Shown here: positions 1 through 9,022 of the stretch, piece after piece
How positions within the stretch are numbered: the first letter of the stretch is position 1
How the letters are laid out: each line of letters begins with the position of its first letter
From: Pseudomonadota bacterium
GTDB taxonomy: Bacteria > Pseudomonadota > Alphaproteobacteria > Sphingomonadales > Sphingomonadaceae
NCBI GenBank assembly: GCA_023418595.1
Contig: JAEZZI010000026.1
Coordinates: forward strand, 62,001 to 126,000
Reading direction: 5' to 3'
Length of the DNA: 64,000 nucleotides
Notes under the pieces: model-generated
Seen by the model: only the letters and a program-made list of their open reading frames with translations
Database searches by the model: none
Told to the model about the DNA's origin: nothing
Translations under genes and position numbers: made by a program

Positions 1-2
1 AC

Positions 3-2345
3 CAGCTTGCCCCCGACCAGTCCCTGCCATTTGAACCGGCAGGGCTCACCATTGTGTACGGGCCGAACGGGTCCGGTAAGTCCGGTTACGGGCGCGTGCT
101 CAAGCGCGCCTGCCGCGCGCGCAAGGCGGGCGAGATCATGCCGGATGCGTACAACCCGCCGCCCGCCGGCAAAGCGACCGGCACTTTTTCGATTCTCAAG
201 GACGGAGTGACGGTACCGCCCGTCAGCTGGACCGACGACGGCAAACCTGACGCGGTGCTGTCTGCCGTCAGCGTCTTTGACCGGGACTGCGGCTCGGTTC
301 ATGTGCAGGAAAAGAACGAAGTGGCGTTCAGGCCCTTCGGCTTGGATATTCCCGACGACCTCGCCGGTGTCTGCCAGGCGCTCAAGCAGAAACTGGGTGC
401 TGAAGAAACCCAGCTCAATGCGGTTCGCGACCCGGTCTTCGAGAAGCCGACATGGAACCCGGCCACGCCGGTCGGCGCGATCATGTCGGCACTGAGCCAT
501 GACACCGATCTTGCCGCGCTTGAAAGGCTCGGTGAGATGACCGCCGACGAGCGGACGCGGCTGGCACGCCTTGACGAAGACCTGCTGAAAAACCCGGCGG
601 ATGCTGCCGCCGAACAGAGGCTTTTTGCCGGCAATGTACGGCAGCTGATCGCTACCCTGGACAGGCTTGCCGTCGCCTATGGGGATGAAAAGCTGGCCGG
701 GATGAAAACACTGGCGGACGCGGCGCGGGACAAGCGGGCGGCAGCCGATCTTGCCGCGCGCGCGATCTTTGACGGCCTTGCCATGCCCGGTGTCGGCGGG
801 GAAACATGGCGGGCGCTATGGGAGGCCGCCCGCCGCTATTCGGAACAAACGGCTTATCCCGGTGCGCCTTTCCCGCCCACAGGGGACGAAGCCTGCGTCC
901 TGTGCCATCAGGCGCTGGATGCGGATGCCAAGGACCGGCTGGGGGGCTTCGAGGCATTCATCCGCGCGGATGCGGAATCACAAGCGGCGCGCGCCGAGCG
1001 GGACTATTCTGAGGCCCTTGCCGCATTCACGGCACGGCAACCGGACGTGCGCGTGATCGCGCAGGCGCGCCAGCGCATCGCCCTCCAGAGCCCCGGCCTT
1101 GCCCGCAAGGTTTTGCGCTTTGTCGCCAGTGCGGATTTGCGCCGTCTGAAATGCCTTCGCGCCCTTTCGACGGCCGACGCGCTGGTCCTGCCGCCGTTTT
1201 CGCCCTCACCGAAGGCGGAGCTGGAGGCGCTGGCGGCTACTCTAGAGGCCTATGCTGCGGAACTTGACGAAGCGGCCGATGCTGAGGGCCGCGACCGGCT
1301 GATCCTCGAACGCGACTCTTTGAGGGACCGGGCAGCGGTTGCCGAGCTGCTCGAAACCGCAAAGAAGGAAGTCAAACGCCTCGATGACCTGCGCATTGTC
1401 CGCGCCTGCATCGCGGACACGGCGACCAACGCCATCACCAAGCTCGGCAACGATATCGCCGACAATGTCATCACCCCGAAAATGCGCGACCAGTTCCAGT
1501 CGGAGATCGTTCGTCTCGCGGCGGAGAAAGTGCGTGTGGAAATCGTGCGATCAGGCGGGCAGTACGGCTCGCCAAACTACCAGGTGCGCCTCTTTGCCAA
1601 CCCGAAAGCCAAGGTCCATATGGTCCTGAGCGAGGGCGAGCAAACGTGCGTCGCTCTTGCCGCGTTCCTCACCGAACTGGCGACTGCCCAGCATAAATCT
1701 GCGCTGGTGTTCGATGACCCGGTAACATCGCTAGATCATCGCTGGCGCGAAAAGGTGGCGGACCGGCTTGTCGAAGAATCCGCAACCCGCCAGATTATCG
1801 TCTTCACCCATGACATGGTGTTCGTGAACGACCTTCACGACAAGGCCCTCCGCGAGGCTGTTCCCATGAAGCTCGTCAGCCTGTCGCGCGGGCCGGCCGG
1901 TACGGGCATGGTCACGGACGGCTTACCCTGGCAGCACGCCGGTATCCGCGACCGGGTTGATAAGCTGGAAAAGGCGGCGCGAGACGCGCGCACGCTTTAT
2001 GACGCGAACGATGAAGAGGGATACCGGGACGCAGCCGTGAAAATCTATGACCGGCTGCGGGCGACGTGGGAGCGCGGGCTGGAAGATGTCGCCTTTGCCG
2101 GGGTCATCCACCGCCACCGGGACTATATCGACACGAAGAATCTGAAACGGGTGACGGTCATTGAAGATGCGGATGTCGAGACGTTCCGCAAGAACTTCAA
2201 GAAGTGCAGCGACCTCGTGGACGCGCACGACCCGTCGCGCGCACGGGACGGCGCGGTGCCCCCGCCCGACGATATCCTTGCCGACATCAAGACCCTTGCG
2301 GATTGGGCGGAGTCGATCCGGGTCCGGCAGAACGCCTTGCCGTGA
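3..2345 (+). CDS. AAA/ABC-type zinc-hook ATPase, 5' end cut by the window
   Basis: Large SMC/Rad50-like ATPase of the AAA_13 kind, as found in mobile defence islands. The frame is open from base 3, so the N-terminus lies outside the window. A Walker A box (GPNGSGKS) is at 60-84. In the middle there is a CVLC zinc-hook motif (894-905) flanked by charged helical, probably coiled-coil sequence. An LSEGEQ signature follows near 1626, then a Walker B-like LVFDDP near 1707 and a switch histidine in FTHD near 1806. This head-hook-head layout resembles RloC-type proteins. An R-x3-E pair lies in the C-terminal tail (RATWE), but the histidine spacing of the known anticodon nucleases is not matched, so no nuclease activity is claimed. 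It converges on the PLD gene, 167 bases away. Its operon partners would be upstream of the window. Confidence 0.8.
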   Translation, partial: QLAPDQSLPFEPAGLTIVYGPNGSGKSGYGRVLKRACRARKAGEIMPDAYNPPPAGKATGTFSILKDGVTVPPVSWTDDGKPDAVLSAVSVFDRDCGSVHVQEKNEVAFRPFGLDIPDDLAGVCQALKQKLGAEETQLNAVRDPVFEKPTWNPATPVGAIMSALSHDTDLAALERLGEMTADERTRLARLDEDLLKNPADAAAEQRLFAGNVRQLIATLDRLAVAYGDEKLAGMKTLADAARDKRAAADLAARAIFDGLAMPGVGGETWRALWEAARRYSEQTAYPGAPFPPTGDEACVLCHQALDADAKDRLGGFEAFIRADAESQAARAERDYSEALAAFTARQPDVRVIAQARQRIALQSPGLARKVLRFVASADLRRLKCLRALSTADALVLPPFSPSPKAELEALAATLEAYAAELDEAADAEGRDRLILERDSLRDRAAVAELLETAKKEVKRLDDLRIVRACIADTATNAITKLGNDIADNVITPKMRDQFQSEIVRLAAEKVRVEIVRSGGQYGSPNYQVRLFANPKAKVHMVLSEGEQTCVALAAFLTELATAQHKSALVFDDPVTSLDHRWREKVADRLVEESATRQIIVFTHDMVFVNDLHDKALREAVPMKLVSLSRGPAGTGMVTDGLPWQHAGIRDRVDKLEKAARDARTLYDANDEEGYRDAAVKIYDRLRATWERGLEDVAFAGVIHRHRDYIDTKNLKRVTVIEDADVETFRKNFKKCSDLVDAHDPSRARDGAVPPPDDILADIKTLADWAESIRVRQNALP

Positions 2346-2512
2346 CCAAGCTCGTTCGCCCTGAATGCTTCGTGCCAGGGATCGTCACCCGCATGGGCGG
2401 AGACGGCTTGGTTGGCTCCGTAGAGCCGGTACATCCGGCGGCATAGAGCCCGGTCCGCGACGCGGAGGCACCACAATCCGGGCAGCCATACAAGGCGATT
2501 AAATTCGCTGCT

Positions 2513-3598
2513 TTACAGCAGACCGACGACTCTGTTGGTTGCCACCGTGCCAAGCCGAAAAAGCGTTTGACGCTGCGCCGAGGCCTGCCGCCATGAACGG
2601 GCAAGATCGGACTCCCAGGGAGTCACGATCAACTCGAAGGAACCGTTGGTCAGGCGACGGAACATCACCGCTGTGTCGGCATAATCGAACCCGCCCTGCG
2701 CGGCAGTCGGCAGGTTCATCCGCTCCATTTTGTTGTTGCCATGCCAGGTCAGTCGCCGGTCGCCCCACACGCGCGCGCCGCTGCGGAGGACAGGCTCACC
2801 GATTATCAAGTTATGCGGATAGTCGTATTGGTCGAACACGAAGCCGAAGAACCGGTGTCCGCCGCGCGGCAGCTCCAGTTGGTTTCTCGATCCGCCCTGA
2901 AGAGCCTCGCCGTGAACCCACATGGCGGCATGGGCGGCGGGATTGATTGCTCCTGTTTCAATGGCGACCCGAAACAAGGGCAACGCGGCACCTGCCACCG
3001 GTGCCGGCGCTGCGACAGGCTGCGCCTCCTGCTCGATTTCGGGCGGCGGCGGCTGGGTCTGGCGCAGGGCGGTATAGGCTGCGAGCAAGTCGTCGGTGAG
3101 AGCCGTCGTTTCAAAGCGGGCCTTGTCGAAGGCTTCATCAGCATCGGCGCGCGCAACACCCTGCTGCACCCATGCCGCCTCGGTATTCACGCTAAAGCCA
3201 CGGCTGGTCAGATTTGCCGAGCCGACCAGCGTGCAGCATGTCTGGGGATCGGTGCCGAAGAGATAAAGCTTGGGATGAAAGGCGCGCTGCGGCATAAGCG
3301 ATCCCTGCGCCAGCCTCTGCGCGCCCGACACCAGAACGGTGGCGTTCGCAAGCCCGCGCCAATGCTGCAAGGCTTGGGGTTCGGTAAGTCCGAAATCAAA
3401 GGATGTCACAAGGGTTTTGGGCATCGCCGCGAACGCGGCCGGCCCCACGGCATTTGCGACGGCAGACAGCAATATGTTTGCGCCGCCGCGCGTGACGTAT
3501 GCGGACGCCGCGCGGATATCGATGGCCCCCGCCGCGACCATATCGACGAGAGCATTGCGCAAGCGCGCGGGTTCCGCGGCGTTCTGGACGATCAGCAT
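2513..3598 (-). CDS. PLD-family nuclease (BfiI/NgoFVII-like)
   Basis: A 361-residue protein with one phospholipase-D-type catalytic half-site: H108-x-K110 in FHPKLYLFG, followed by GSAN at 126-129. One half-site per chain, completed by dimerisation, is how the BfiI/NgoFVII restriction nucleases work. The C-terminal third carries no recognisable catalytic motif and may be a DNA-recognition domain. The start overlaps the end of the upstream methyltransferase by 7 bases, so it is the last gene of a five-gene overlapping operon. The context points to the cleaving effector of a modification-based defence system. DrmC of DISARM is also a PLD protein, but the DISARM helicase and DrmB are not seen here. 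Confidence 0.75.
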   Translation of the reverse strand: MLIVQNAAEPARLRNALVDMVAAGAIDIRAASAYVTRGGANILLSAVANAVGPAAFAAMPKTLVTSFDFGLTEPQALQHWRGLANATVLVSGAQRLAQGSLMPQRAFHPKLYLFGTDPQTCCTLVGSANLTSRGFSVNTEAAWVQQGVARADADEAFDKARFETTALTDDLLAAYTALRQTQPPPPEIEQEAQPVAAPAPVAGAALPLFRVAIETGAINPAAHAAMWVHGEALQGGSRNQLELPRGGHRFFGFVFDQYDYPHNLIIGEPVLRSGARVWGDRRLTWHGNNKMERMNLPTAAQGGFDYADTAVMFRRLTNGSFELIVTPWESDLARSWRQASAQRQTLFRLGTVATNRVVGLL

Positions 3599-6500
3599 AC
3601 CGGAGCCTGCGTCCCGCTGCCGCCGCCGGATGGCGCGATGGATGCTCCGGCCAGCGCCGACTGCGCCAATGTTTCAAGCTGCGCCAGAAGCGGCGATGCG
3701 TCGAGCAGCGTGCGCAATTTGCGGCGGCGCGCTGTCAGTGCTTTGGCAGGATCAGCCAGATACGGGTCCGTCGTGCAATGGCCGTCCGCTAGTGTGGCAA
3801 TATCCTTAGCAAGGACCGCAATCTTCTGATGATCGCCGTTGCCGGCATCGTATGCGGGCATCATTCTGTATGGCAGCGTGTGAAGATGCCGCTCACCGAA
3901 ATCGCCCTTCGGGTTAAACGCGAGGGTGGCGTTGGTGAGAGCCTCGCTGTTGAGCATGCCGACCTGGTACCAGGCCTCGTCCGCGTCCGTCACGACTTTC
4001 CAGTACAGTGTCTGGTCAACGACAAGGTCCTGCGCCTGCGCAACGGGAACGCACGCCGCGCAGATGATCTTGCCGCCGGCACCGGCCAGGATGAGGTACC
4101 CGCTCGTCCCGAAGACTTGCTTGGAAAGCTTGCCCCGCTCATCGATGCGCTGTTGGAGCGACTTGCCTTTCCCCACCGTTTTGAGCTTCTGGTTGATCGC
4201 GGCAAACCGCCGTGCGGTCTGGGTAAAGCCCTGCCTGCGGATTTCGGCCTCGTCGAGAATGCTCCACGTTCCGCCCGCCGCGCGCAGCACCGGCAGAACC
4301 AGCGGCGCGCGATGGACACCGAGCACGAACGGAAGCAAGTTTTCCGACTGGGCCATGCGGAAAAGAAAGCGCGGCGCGACGTGGCCGGGGAAGCGTTCTG
4401 CCGCCATTTCTTTGGCTGATTTGATCGTAAATCCCCATGCGGAAGCGCGCGTCGGCGTATCGACGCGCACCTCCGCGCCCGCATTCTGGACGATGTCCAC
4501 ACAGACGGCCGTGCGCGGCATAAGATCGGCTCCTTGCTGCGGCAGGTCGCCGCCACCGCCGGCCATGGCTGAACCGCCGCCCGTTTCGAGCACCCAGGCG
4601 CTGCGCGCCGTACCGATGGTGCGAACCGAAAAGCCTGCGGCGTTCAGCCCCGCGTCTGTCGCCACAAAGCCGCTAAACGTGCTTTGTGGAAGACCCGTCG
4701 TATTCGCTCTTTTGTAACCGACCAGCGCTGCGCCAGGATATTTGAAGGTTCCGGGCGCGACCTGCCAAATTTCGGCGATGTCGAAGGGGACGGGGCGGTC
4801 GCTTGTCAGGAAATCATGCTGCCTGAGCCGCTCGTGGTGGGTGCCGTTCAGCACCGTGCCGGGTACAAGGCAGGCGACGCAGGCATCCGGTCCCAAATAA
4901 CGGTCGATGGCATGAAGCAGGTGCATCGTGCCCAGCTCAAGATGGAGAAAGGACTGTCCTGCGGGCTGGATGCCGTAGAGTTTCGCCCGGCCTTTCAGCA
5001 AGTCCCGGTACGGGTTGTCGGCCAGCCCGCTCATGGCGAGCCATGGCGGATTGGACACAAGCCCGTTGAAGTGGCCGGTCAGGAGCCCCGGCCTATAGGT
5101 ATTGCGCAGGATGAACGCCCAGATGCCGTTGCGCCCGGCAACAGCCAGTTCAGCCATGCGACGCGCCAGCGGGAACAGGGCCTCGGAAAGCTGCTTGTAA
5201 AGCTCCGGCGACAACGTGATCCCAAAGGCGGCGATCGTGCCATCGAGAAAACTATCCGCGTCCGCCTTGCTGAAACCCGCAACGGTTCCGCGCTGCTGCG
5301 CATCGCGCGCCTCGTCATAGGCCCAGTCCACGATCCGGTCGAAAAATTCGCGATATGCCGGCTGCACCAACGCTGTCGGCAGATGTACGGTCGTGCCGTC
5401 AAGCGAAACCGGTATGGCATCGCTTTCGCCGACCAGCGGGACTGACGCCGAAACCGGAGTGACGGCGAACAGCGAGTCCGCATGATAGACCGGGATGACG
5501 ATGGGCTTCGTCGCCGCCTTGATCTCAGCCGAGAGGCTGACGACCCAGGTCGTCTTGGCGAGACTGACCGCCAGCGGGTCGATGTCGAATCCGGTCGCCA
5601 CGTCTTCAAGCTGTTCGATGGCGGAAAAGCCGAACCGGACCCGTGTGGCCTTTATGATTTCTGCGAGCATCGTGCCGGACCCGCAGCACATATCGACGAT
5701 CCGGGGGCTTTCCCCGTTCGGGAGGCCATCCATGCAACGGTCGGCAAGTAGGCGCGCGAGCCAGTGCGGGGTCCATTCCTGGCCGAGCAGCTTGCGCTGG
5801 CTGCGGCGGGCGAGCTGCGCCATAAAGCGGCCGAACAAATCCTCTTCGGGATACCAGCTGAAATCGTAAGCATAGAGATCGCGCTGGAGGTCGCGGGCCA
5901 CTGCGACAAGCCGGTCGAGGTAGGATGGGCCGAGAAGCCAACCGAAATAATCCTGCTCGACCACATTCTCCAGCTGGAAATTGTTGCGGAAGAATTCCCC
6001 GTTCAGGATTGTCTTCAACTCGTCGTCCGTGCTGAGCACTGCCTTGCCTGTCAGCACGTTCGCGCTCAGAAGCCGCGCGAGAAGGGTCACGTAAGCTTCA
6101 TCGACATACGCGGCGGTGCGGAAGGTGCCCGCCGGCCCTTCCAAATGATCGACGAACTGCGACCAGAGATCGGTGGCGAGGCTCGCCGACGGATCGGCCT
6201 TGCGCCCCTCGTCCACCAGCAACGACAAAGGCCCGGCGCTGCTCTTATATGCGGCAGAGTCCATGCCAAGGTCGGAGGCAAGGAATTCGGACCGCAACGG
6301 CCGCGACTGTTCGCGCGCCAGATGCTTTTTGATAAAGCCACCGAGCTGCTCGGCGGACAGGACGCTGTCATCGGGCAGCTTGAGTTCGTCGATAACAATG
6401 AGCGTGATGTCGGCAGCGGTGCAGGACGATGGATCGACCCCCGCTGCAAGCTCGGCATCGTAGGCGTACCATTCGACCGTGTCTGACAACACGCCCCGGA

Positions 6501-6855
6501 CCGTTGAAACCGGCATGCCCGCGCGGACAAGCCCCGCCGCCTGCTCCTGCACCTGCCCGTAGCCGGTATCGCGCTTGGCGGTGTTCCGCAGGTCGGATTC
6601 GTACTCAATCGTGGTCGAACCCACGAGATTGTCGATGAACCGGGATGCGGCCTTGCCCGATCCTGTGCCCACCTTGGTATGGGCTTCCGTTCCTTCGGTG
6701 TAGTTGTTGATCCAGGTCTCGTGCGCGGTGTCCGGGAACATAAGCCGCAATCGCCCCTGGAACTCGCTGCGCAGCACCGCCTCGACATGACCAGCATCCC
6801 GCAGCATGCGGCAGCGCGCGATAGTTTCACGAATGCGGCCAATATCAGCTGTCAT
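3592..6855 (-). CDS. Large N6-adenine-type DNA methyltransferase (NPPW)
   Basis: About 1,087 residues. A SAM-binding motif I (DMCCGSGT) lies near residue 390 and a catalytic NPPW motif near residue 600, in the order expected of gamma-class adenine methyltransferases. Roughly 380 residues precede the catalytic core and roughly 480 follow it; these regions may hold regulatory and target-recognition parts. The start is the ATG at 6855, giving MTADIGR. The longer open frame to 7230 is rejected because its extra residues are arginine/proline-rich shadow sequence inside the upstream methyltransferase. The start overlaps the preceding gene by 11 bases and the end overlaps the PLD gene by 7. DrmMI of DISARM is a distant alternative. 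Confidence 0.75.
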   Translation of the reverse strand: MTADIGRIRETIARCRMLRDAGHVEAVLRSEFQGRLRLMFPDTAHETWINNYTEGTEAHTKVGTGSGKAASRFIDNLVGSTTIEYESDLRNTAKRDTGYGQVQEQAAGLVRAGMPVSTVRGVLSDTVEWYAYDAELAAGVDPSSCTAADITLIVIDELKLPDDSVLSAEQLGGFIKKHLAREQSRPLRSEFLASDLGMDSAAYKSSAGPLSLLVDEGRKADPSASLATDLWSQFVDHLEGPAGTFRTAAYVDEAYVTLLARLLSANVLTGKAVLSTDDELKTILNGEFFRNNFQLENVVEQDYFGWLLGPSYLDRLVAVARDLQRDLYAYDFSWYPEEDLFGRFMAQLARRSQRKLLGQEWTPHWLARLLADRCMDGLPNGESPRIVDMCCGSGTMLAEIIKATRVRFGFSAIEQLEDVATGFDIDPLAVSLAKTTWVVSLSAEIKAATKPIVIPVYHADSLFAVTPVSASVPLVGESDAIPVSLDGTTVHLPTALVQPAYREFFDRIVDWAYDEARDAQQRGTVAGFSKADADSFLDGTIAAFGITLSPELYKQLSEALFPLARRMAELAVAGRNGIWAFILRNTYRPGLLTGHFNGLVSNPPWLAMSGLADNPYRDLLKGRAKLYGIQPAGQSFLHLELGTMHLLHAIDRYLGPDACVACLVPGTVLNGTHHERLRQHDFLTSDRPVPFDIAEIWQVAPGTFKYPGAALVGYKRANTTGLPQSTFSGFVATDAGLNAAGFSVRTIGTARSAWVLETGGGSAMAGGGGDLPQQGADLMPRTAVCVDIVQNAGAEVRVDTPTRASAWGFTIKSAKEMAAERFPGHVAPRFLFRMAQSENLLPFVLGVHRAPLVLPVLRAAGGTWSILDEAEIRRQGFTQTARRFAAINQKLKTVGKGKSLQQRIDERGKLSKQVFGTSGYLILAGAGGKIICAACVPVAQAQDLVVDQTLYWKVVTDADEAWYQVGMLNSEALTNATLAFNPKGDFGERHLHTLPYRMMPAYDAGNGDHQKIAVLAKDIATLADGHCTTDPYLADPAKALTARRRKLRTLLDASPLLAQLETLAQSALAGASIAPSGGGSGTQAPVC

Positions 6856-9022
6856 GGGCGGTCCTTTGGCGGGCGGCGCACGCGGCCTCAAGGCGGGAAT
6901 CGATGTGGTGCGCCAGGTCTTTGAGGTGGTTTTTATCCATACCGGGCAACGAAGCGGCCAGGATGAACATGTCGATTTGGTGCCGGGCTGAGGGCACGTC
7001 CGCAGCCAGCTGCTGTCCGAGCGCGGCAAGTTTCTCGCAGTCGCGGTCCGATAAAGTGGGAATCGGCACCTGACGGATGTGCGTCGCTTCGAGTTTGAGT
7101 GCGCCGCCGCCAAGCGGCGTGCCGGCGCCTTCCATTGCCGCCCGGCACCAGCTGCTGTGGAACAGGGCGTAGAGCGCATGCGCTGTCCACCGCCTTTGCT
7201 CCGCCCACAGCGTTGAGAAGTTGGCATCAATTAGGACCGGCGGCTGCGTATTCAGAGCAACGGCCGGTGTGCCGTGATTGATGCGCGGCGTAAAAATCTC
7301 GGGCAGGTGGCGCGCGGTGAAGGCCGGCAGCATGTACCAAAAGCGCGGCACGTCGCGGCCGTTCGCGGGCCGGCGGACATTGGTGCGCACGGCCGTGAGA
7401 TCGGGAATGAACCGGGCCGGCTCTTTCGGGTCCAGCGCGGTCCGGGCTGCCAGACGTATGAACGAAGCGAGCTCGGGAGGCATAACGCGGGGCGCAGACA
7501 CGCGCCGCTTACGATAGGCCTCCGCCGCTTCTGCGACGAGCGGCTGGTCTTCCGGCAGAACCCAATCAGACAAATCAAGCGCGCGCGTGGCCGGAACGCG
7601 GCCGTCCGCAAAGGCTTGCATATCCGCCTGGCGATGAAGAACGGGGCGCAGCGCCGCTACGGGAACGCGAACCTGCATGTTCTCAAAGCTGTCCGATGTT
7701 TCGACGGTGACGGTCTCGCCCTCTTCGTCACCGGCAAGCGTCACATAGAAGAACCGGTTGCAGCCCGAACGCAGGCCCTGGCTGACCCGGATGCCCGCCT
7801 GTTCGAGCGTCTGGAGGTGCGCCGGCGCCGTTCCCGGCGGCAGCATGTCCCGCAATCCTTCCGGTATCGCCGCCGGCCTTGCGTCACGGGCGGAAAATAG
7901 CGGCAGGGTATCGCGCCTGTTTTCGGCCTTTTGGAACCAGCCCTTGTGTGCAAGGCGCTGCTCCAGCGTGTGCCATTCCTCATCCAGCGCAAAGGGGCGG
8001 CGCTCAATGCCCGGCACCTCCCCGTTTGCCGCGCCCGCCCATGCCGCAAAATCCCGCTCCGGTTCCGAACCGGGAAAGGCACCGCCCACAAGCGACTCTC
8101 CGCCCGCAGCCGCCGGTGCAACTTGCAGCCAGGTTGCCGGCAAAAGCGACCGGCCTGACACGGGCGCTTGCGCCTCGTCCCAAGAAAGCCGCCGCGCGAT
8201 CACAAGATGCGTGCGCACCAGCGCATCGGAAAACCAGCCGGGCTGGGTATCCGCGACAATGTACTCAAGACGGAACTCGCGCAGCAGCAGGTAGCGCACG
8301 ACATCGGCATAGTCGCGCGAACGCCAGGTGGCGGGAACGACAAGGGCCAGGCGGCCGCCCGGCCGTGTCAACAGGGCGGACAGGAGCCAGGCCGGTACGG
8401 AAAGATCGGCAAGGCCCGAATAGCCGTCAACCAGCGCCTGCCAGAGCACGCGCTCGCCGCCGGTCATGCGCGCGTCCACAATCGCTGACAGGCCCCGGCG
8501 CACGTCACCGACACCGGCACCGTTCCCGTTTTGGGACTGGTATCTCACATAGGGGGGATTGGTGATGACAAGATCGTAGCCGGGCGCATCCAGCGCCGCG
8601 ATGGTGGCGGGGTCGAACGCGTTGCCCGTGAGAATATGGCTGCTCTCCGCAGCATCGTCCGCCTGCAAAGCCGTCATCCTGCGACCGCAGAAGGCGGCTG
8701 TTTCGGAATCAAGCTCCATGCCGTCCAGTCGGCTGAGACGGGCTCCCCGCGCCTGTGCCGTTAATGCTGCCGCATCAAGCAGGTCACCGTGCCCGGCCAT
8801 CGGATCGATCACAGAGCGCGCGCCGGAGTCGAGCGCTAGGTGCGCAAGAAGCGACCCTAGCGGCAGTCCGGTGAAGAACTGCCCCAGCCGTTTGCGCTGC
8901 GCCGGCGGCAGGCTTTCCTCGAAGGATCGCGCCGAAGACCTAATCGCGCCGACTGCGTTAGTCGCCGGCACTGCATAGAACTCCGGGCAGCGGTTGTTCC
9001 GCATACCAGCGATAGAAGACAT
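6845..9022 (-). CDS. N6-adenine DNA methyltransferase (GQFFT/NPPY type)
   Basis: A 725-residue class I methyltransferase of the Eco57I/type IIG kind. Motif X is GQFFT at residues 47-51, motif I is DPMAGHGD at about 73-80, and the catalytic NPPY lies near residue 156. The long C-terminal half probably carries target recognition. No nuclease motif is seen, so it is probably methylation-only. The ATG at 9022 overlaps the upstream gene by 65 bases; a second in-frame ATG at 9004 shortens the overlap to 47 and is an equally possible start. It is the third gene of the operon, between two further methyltransferases of clearly different build. Confidence 0.75.
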   Translation of the reverse strand: MSSIAGMRNNRCPEFYAVPATNAVGAIRSSARSFEESLPPAQRKRLGQFFTGLPLGSLLAHLALDSGARSVIDPMAGHGDLLDAAALTAQARGARLSRLDGMELDSETAAFCGRRMTALQADDAAESSHILTGNAFDPATIAALDAPGYDLVITNPPYVRYQSQNGNGAGVGDVRRGLSAIVDARMTGGERVLWQALVDGYSGLADLSVPAWLLSALLTRPGGRLALVVPATWRSRDYADVVRYLLLREFRLEYIVADTQPGWFSDALVRTHLVIARRLSWDEAQAPVSGRSLLPATWLQVAPAAAGGESLVGGAFPGSEPERDFAAWAGAANGEVPGIERRPFALDEEWHTLEQRLAHKGWFQKAENRRDTLPLFSARDARPAAIPEGLRDMLPPGTAPAHLQTLEQAGIRVSQGLRSGCNRFFYVTLAGDEEGETVTVETSDSFENMQVRVPVAALRPVLHRQADMQAFADGRVPATRALDLSDWVLPEDQPLVAEAAEAYRKRRVSAPRVMPPELASFIRLAARTALDPKEPARFIPDLTAVRTNVRRPANGRDVPRFWYMLPAFTARHLPEIFTPRINHGTPAVALNTQPPVLIDANFSTLWAEQRRWTAHALYALFHSSWCRAAMEGAGTPLGGGALKLEATHIRQVPIPTLSDRDCEKLAALGQQLAADVPSARHQIDMFILAASLPGMDKNHLKDLAHHIDSRLEAACAARQRTAHDS

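Noticed and set aside
6856..7230. N-terminal extension of the NPPW methyltransferase to 7230
   Set aside because: The added 125 residues are arginine/proline/serine-rich shadow of the upstream methylase, and a good ATG with an 11-base gene overlap exists at 6855.
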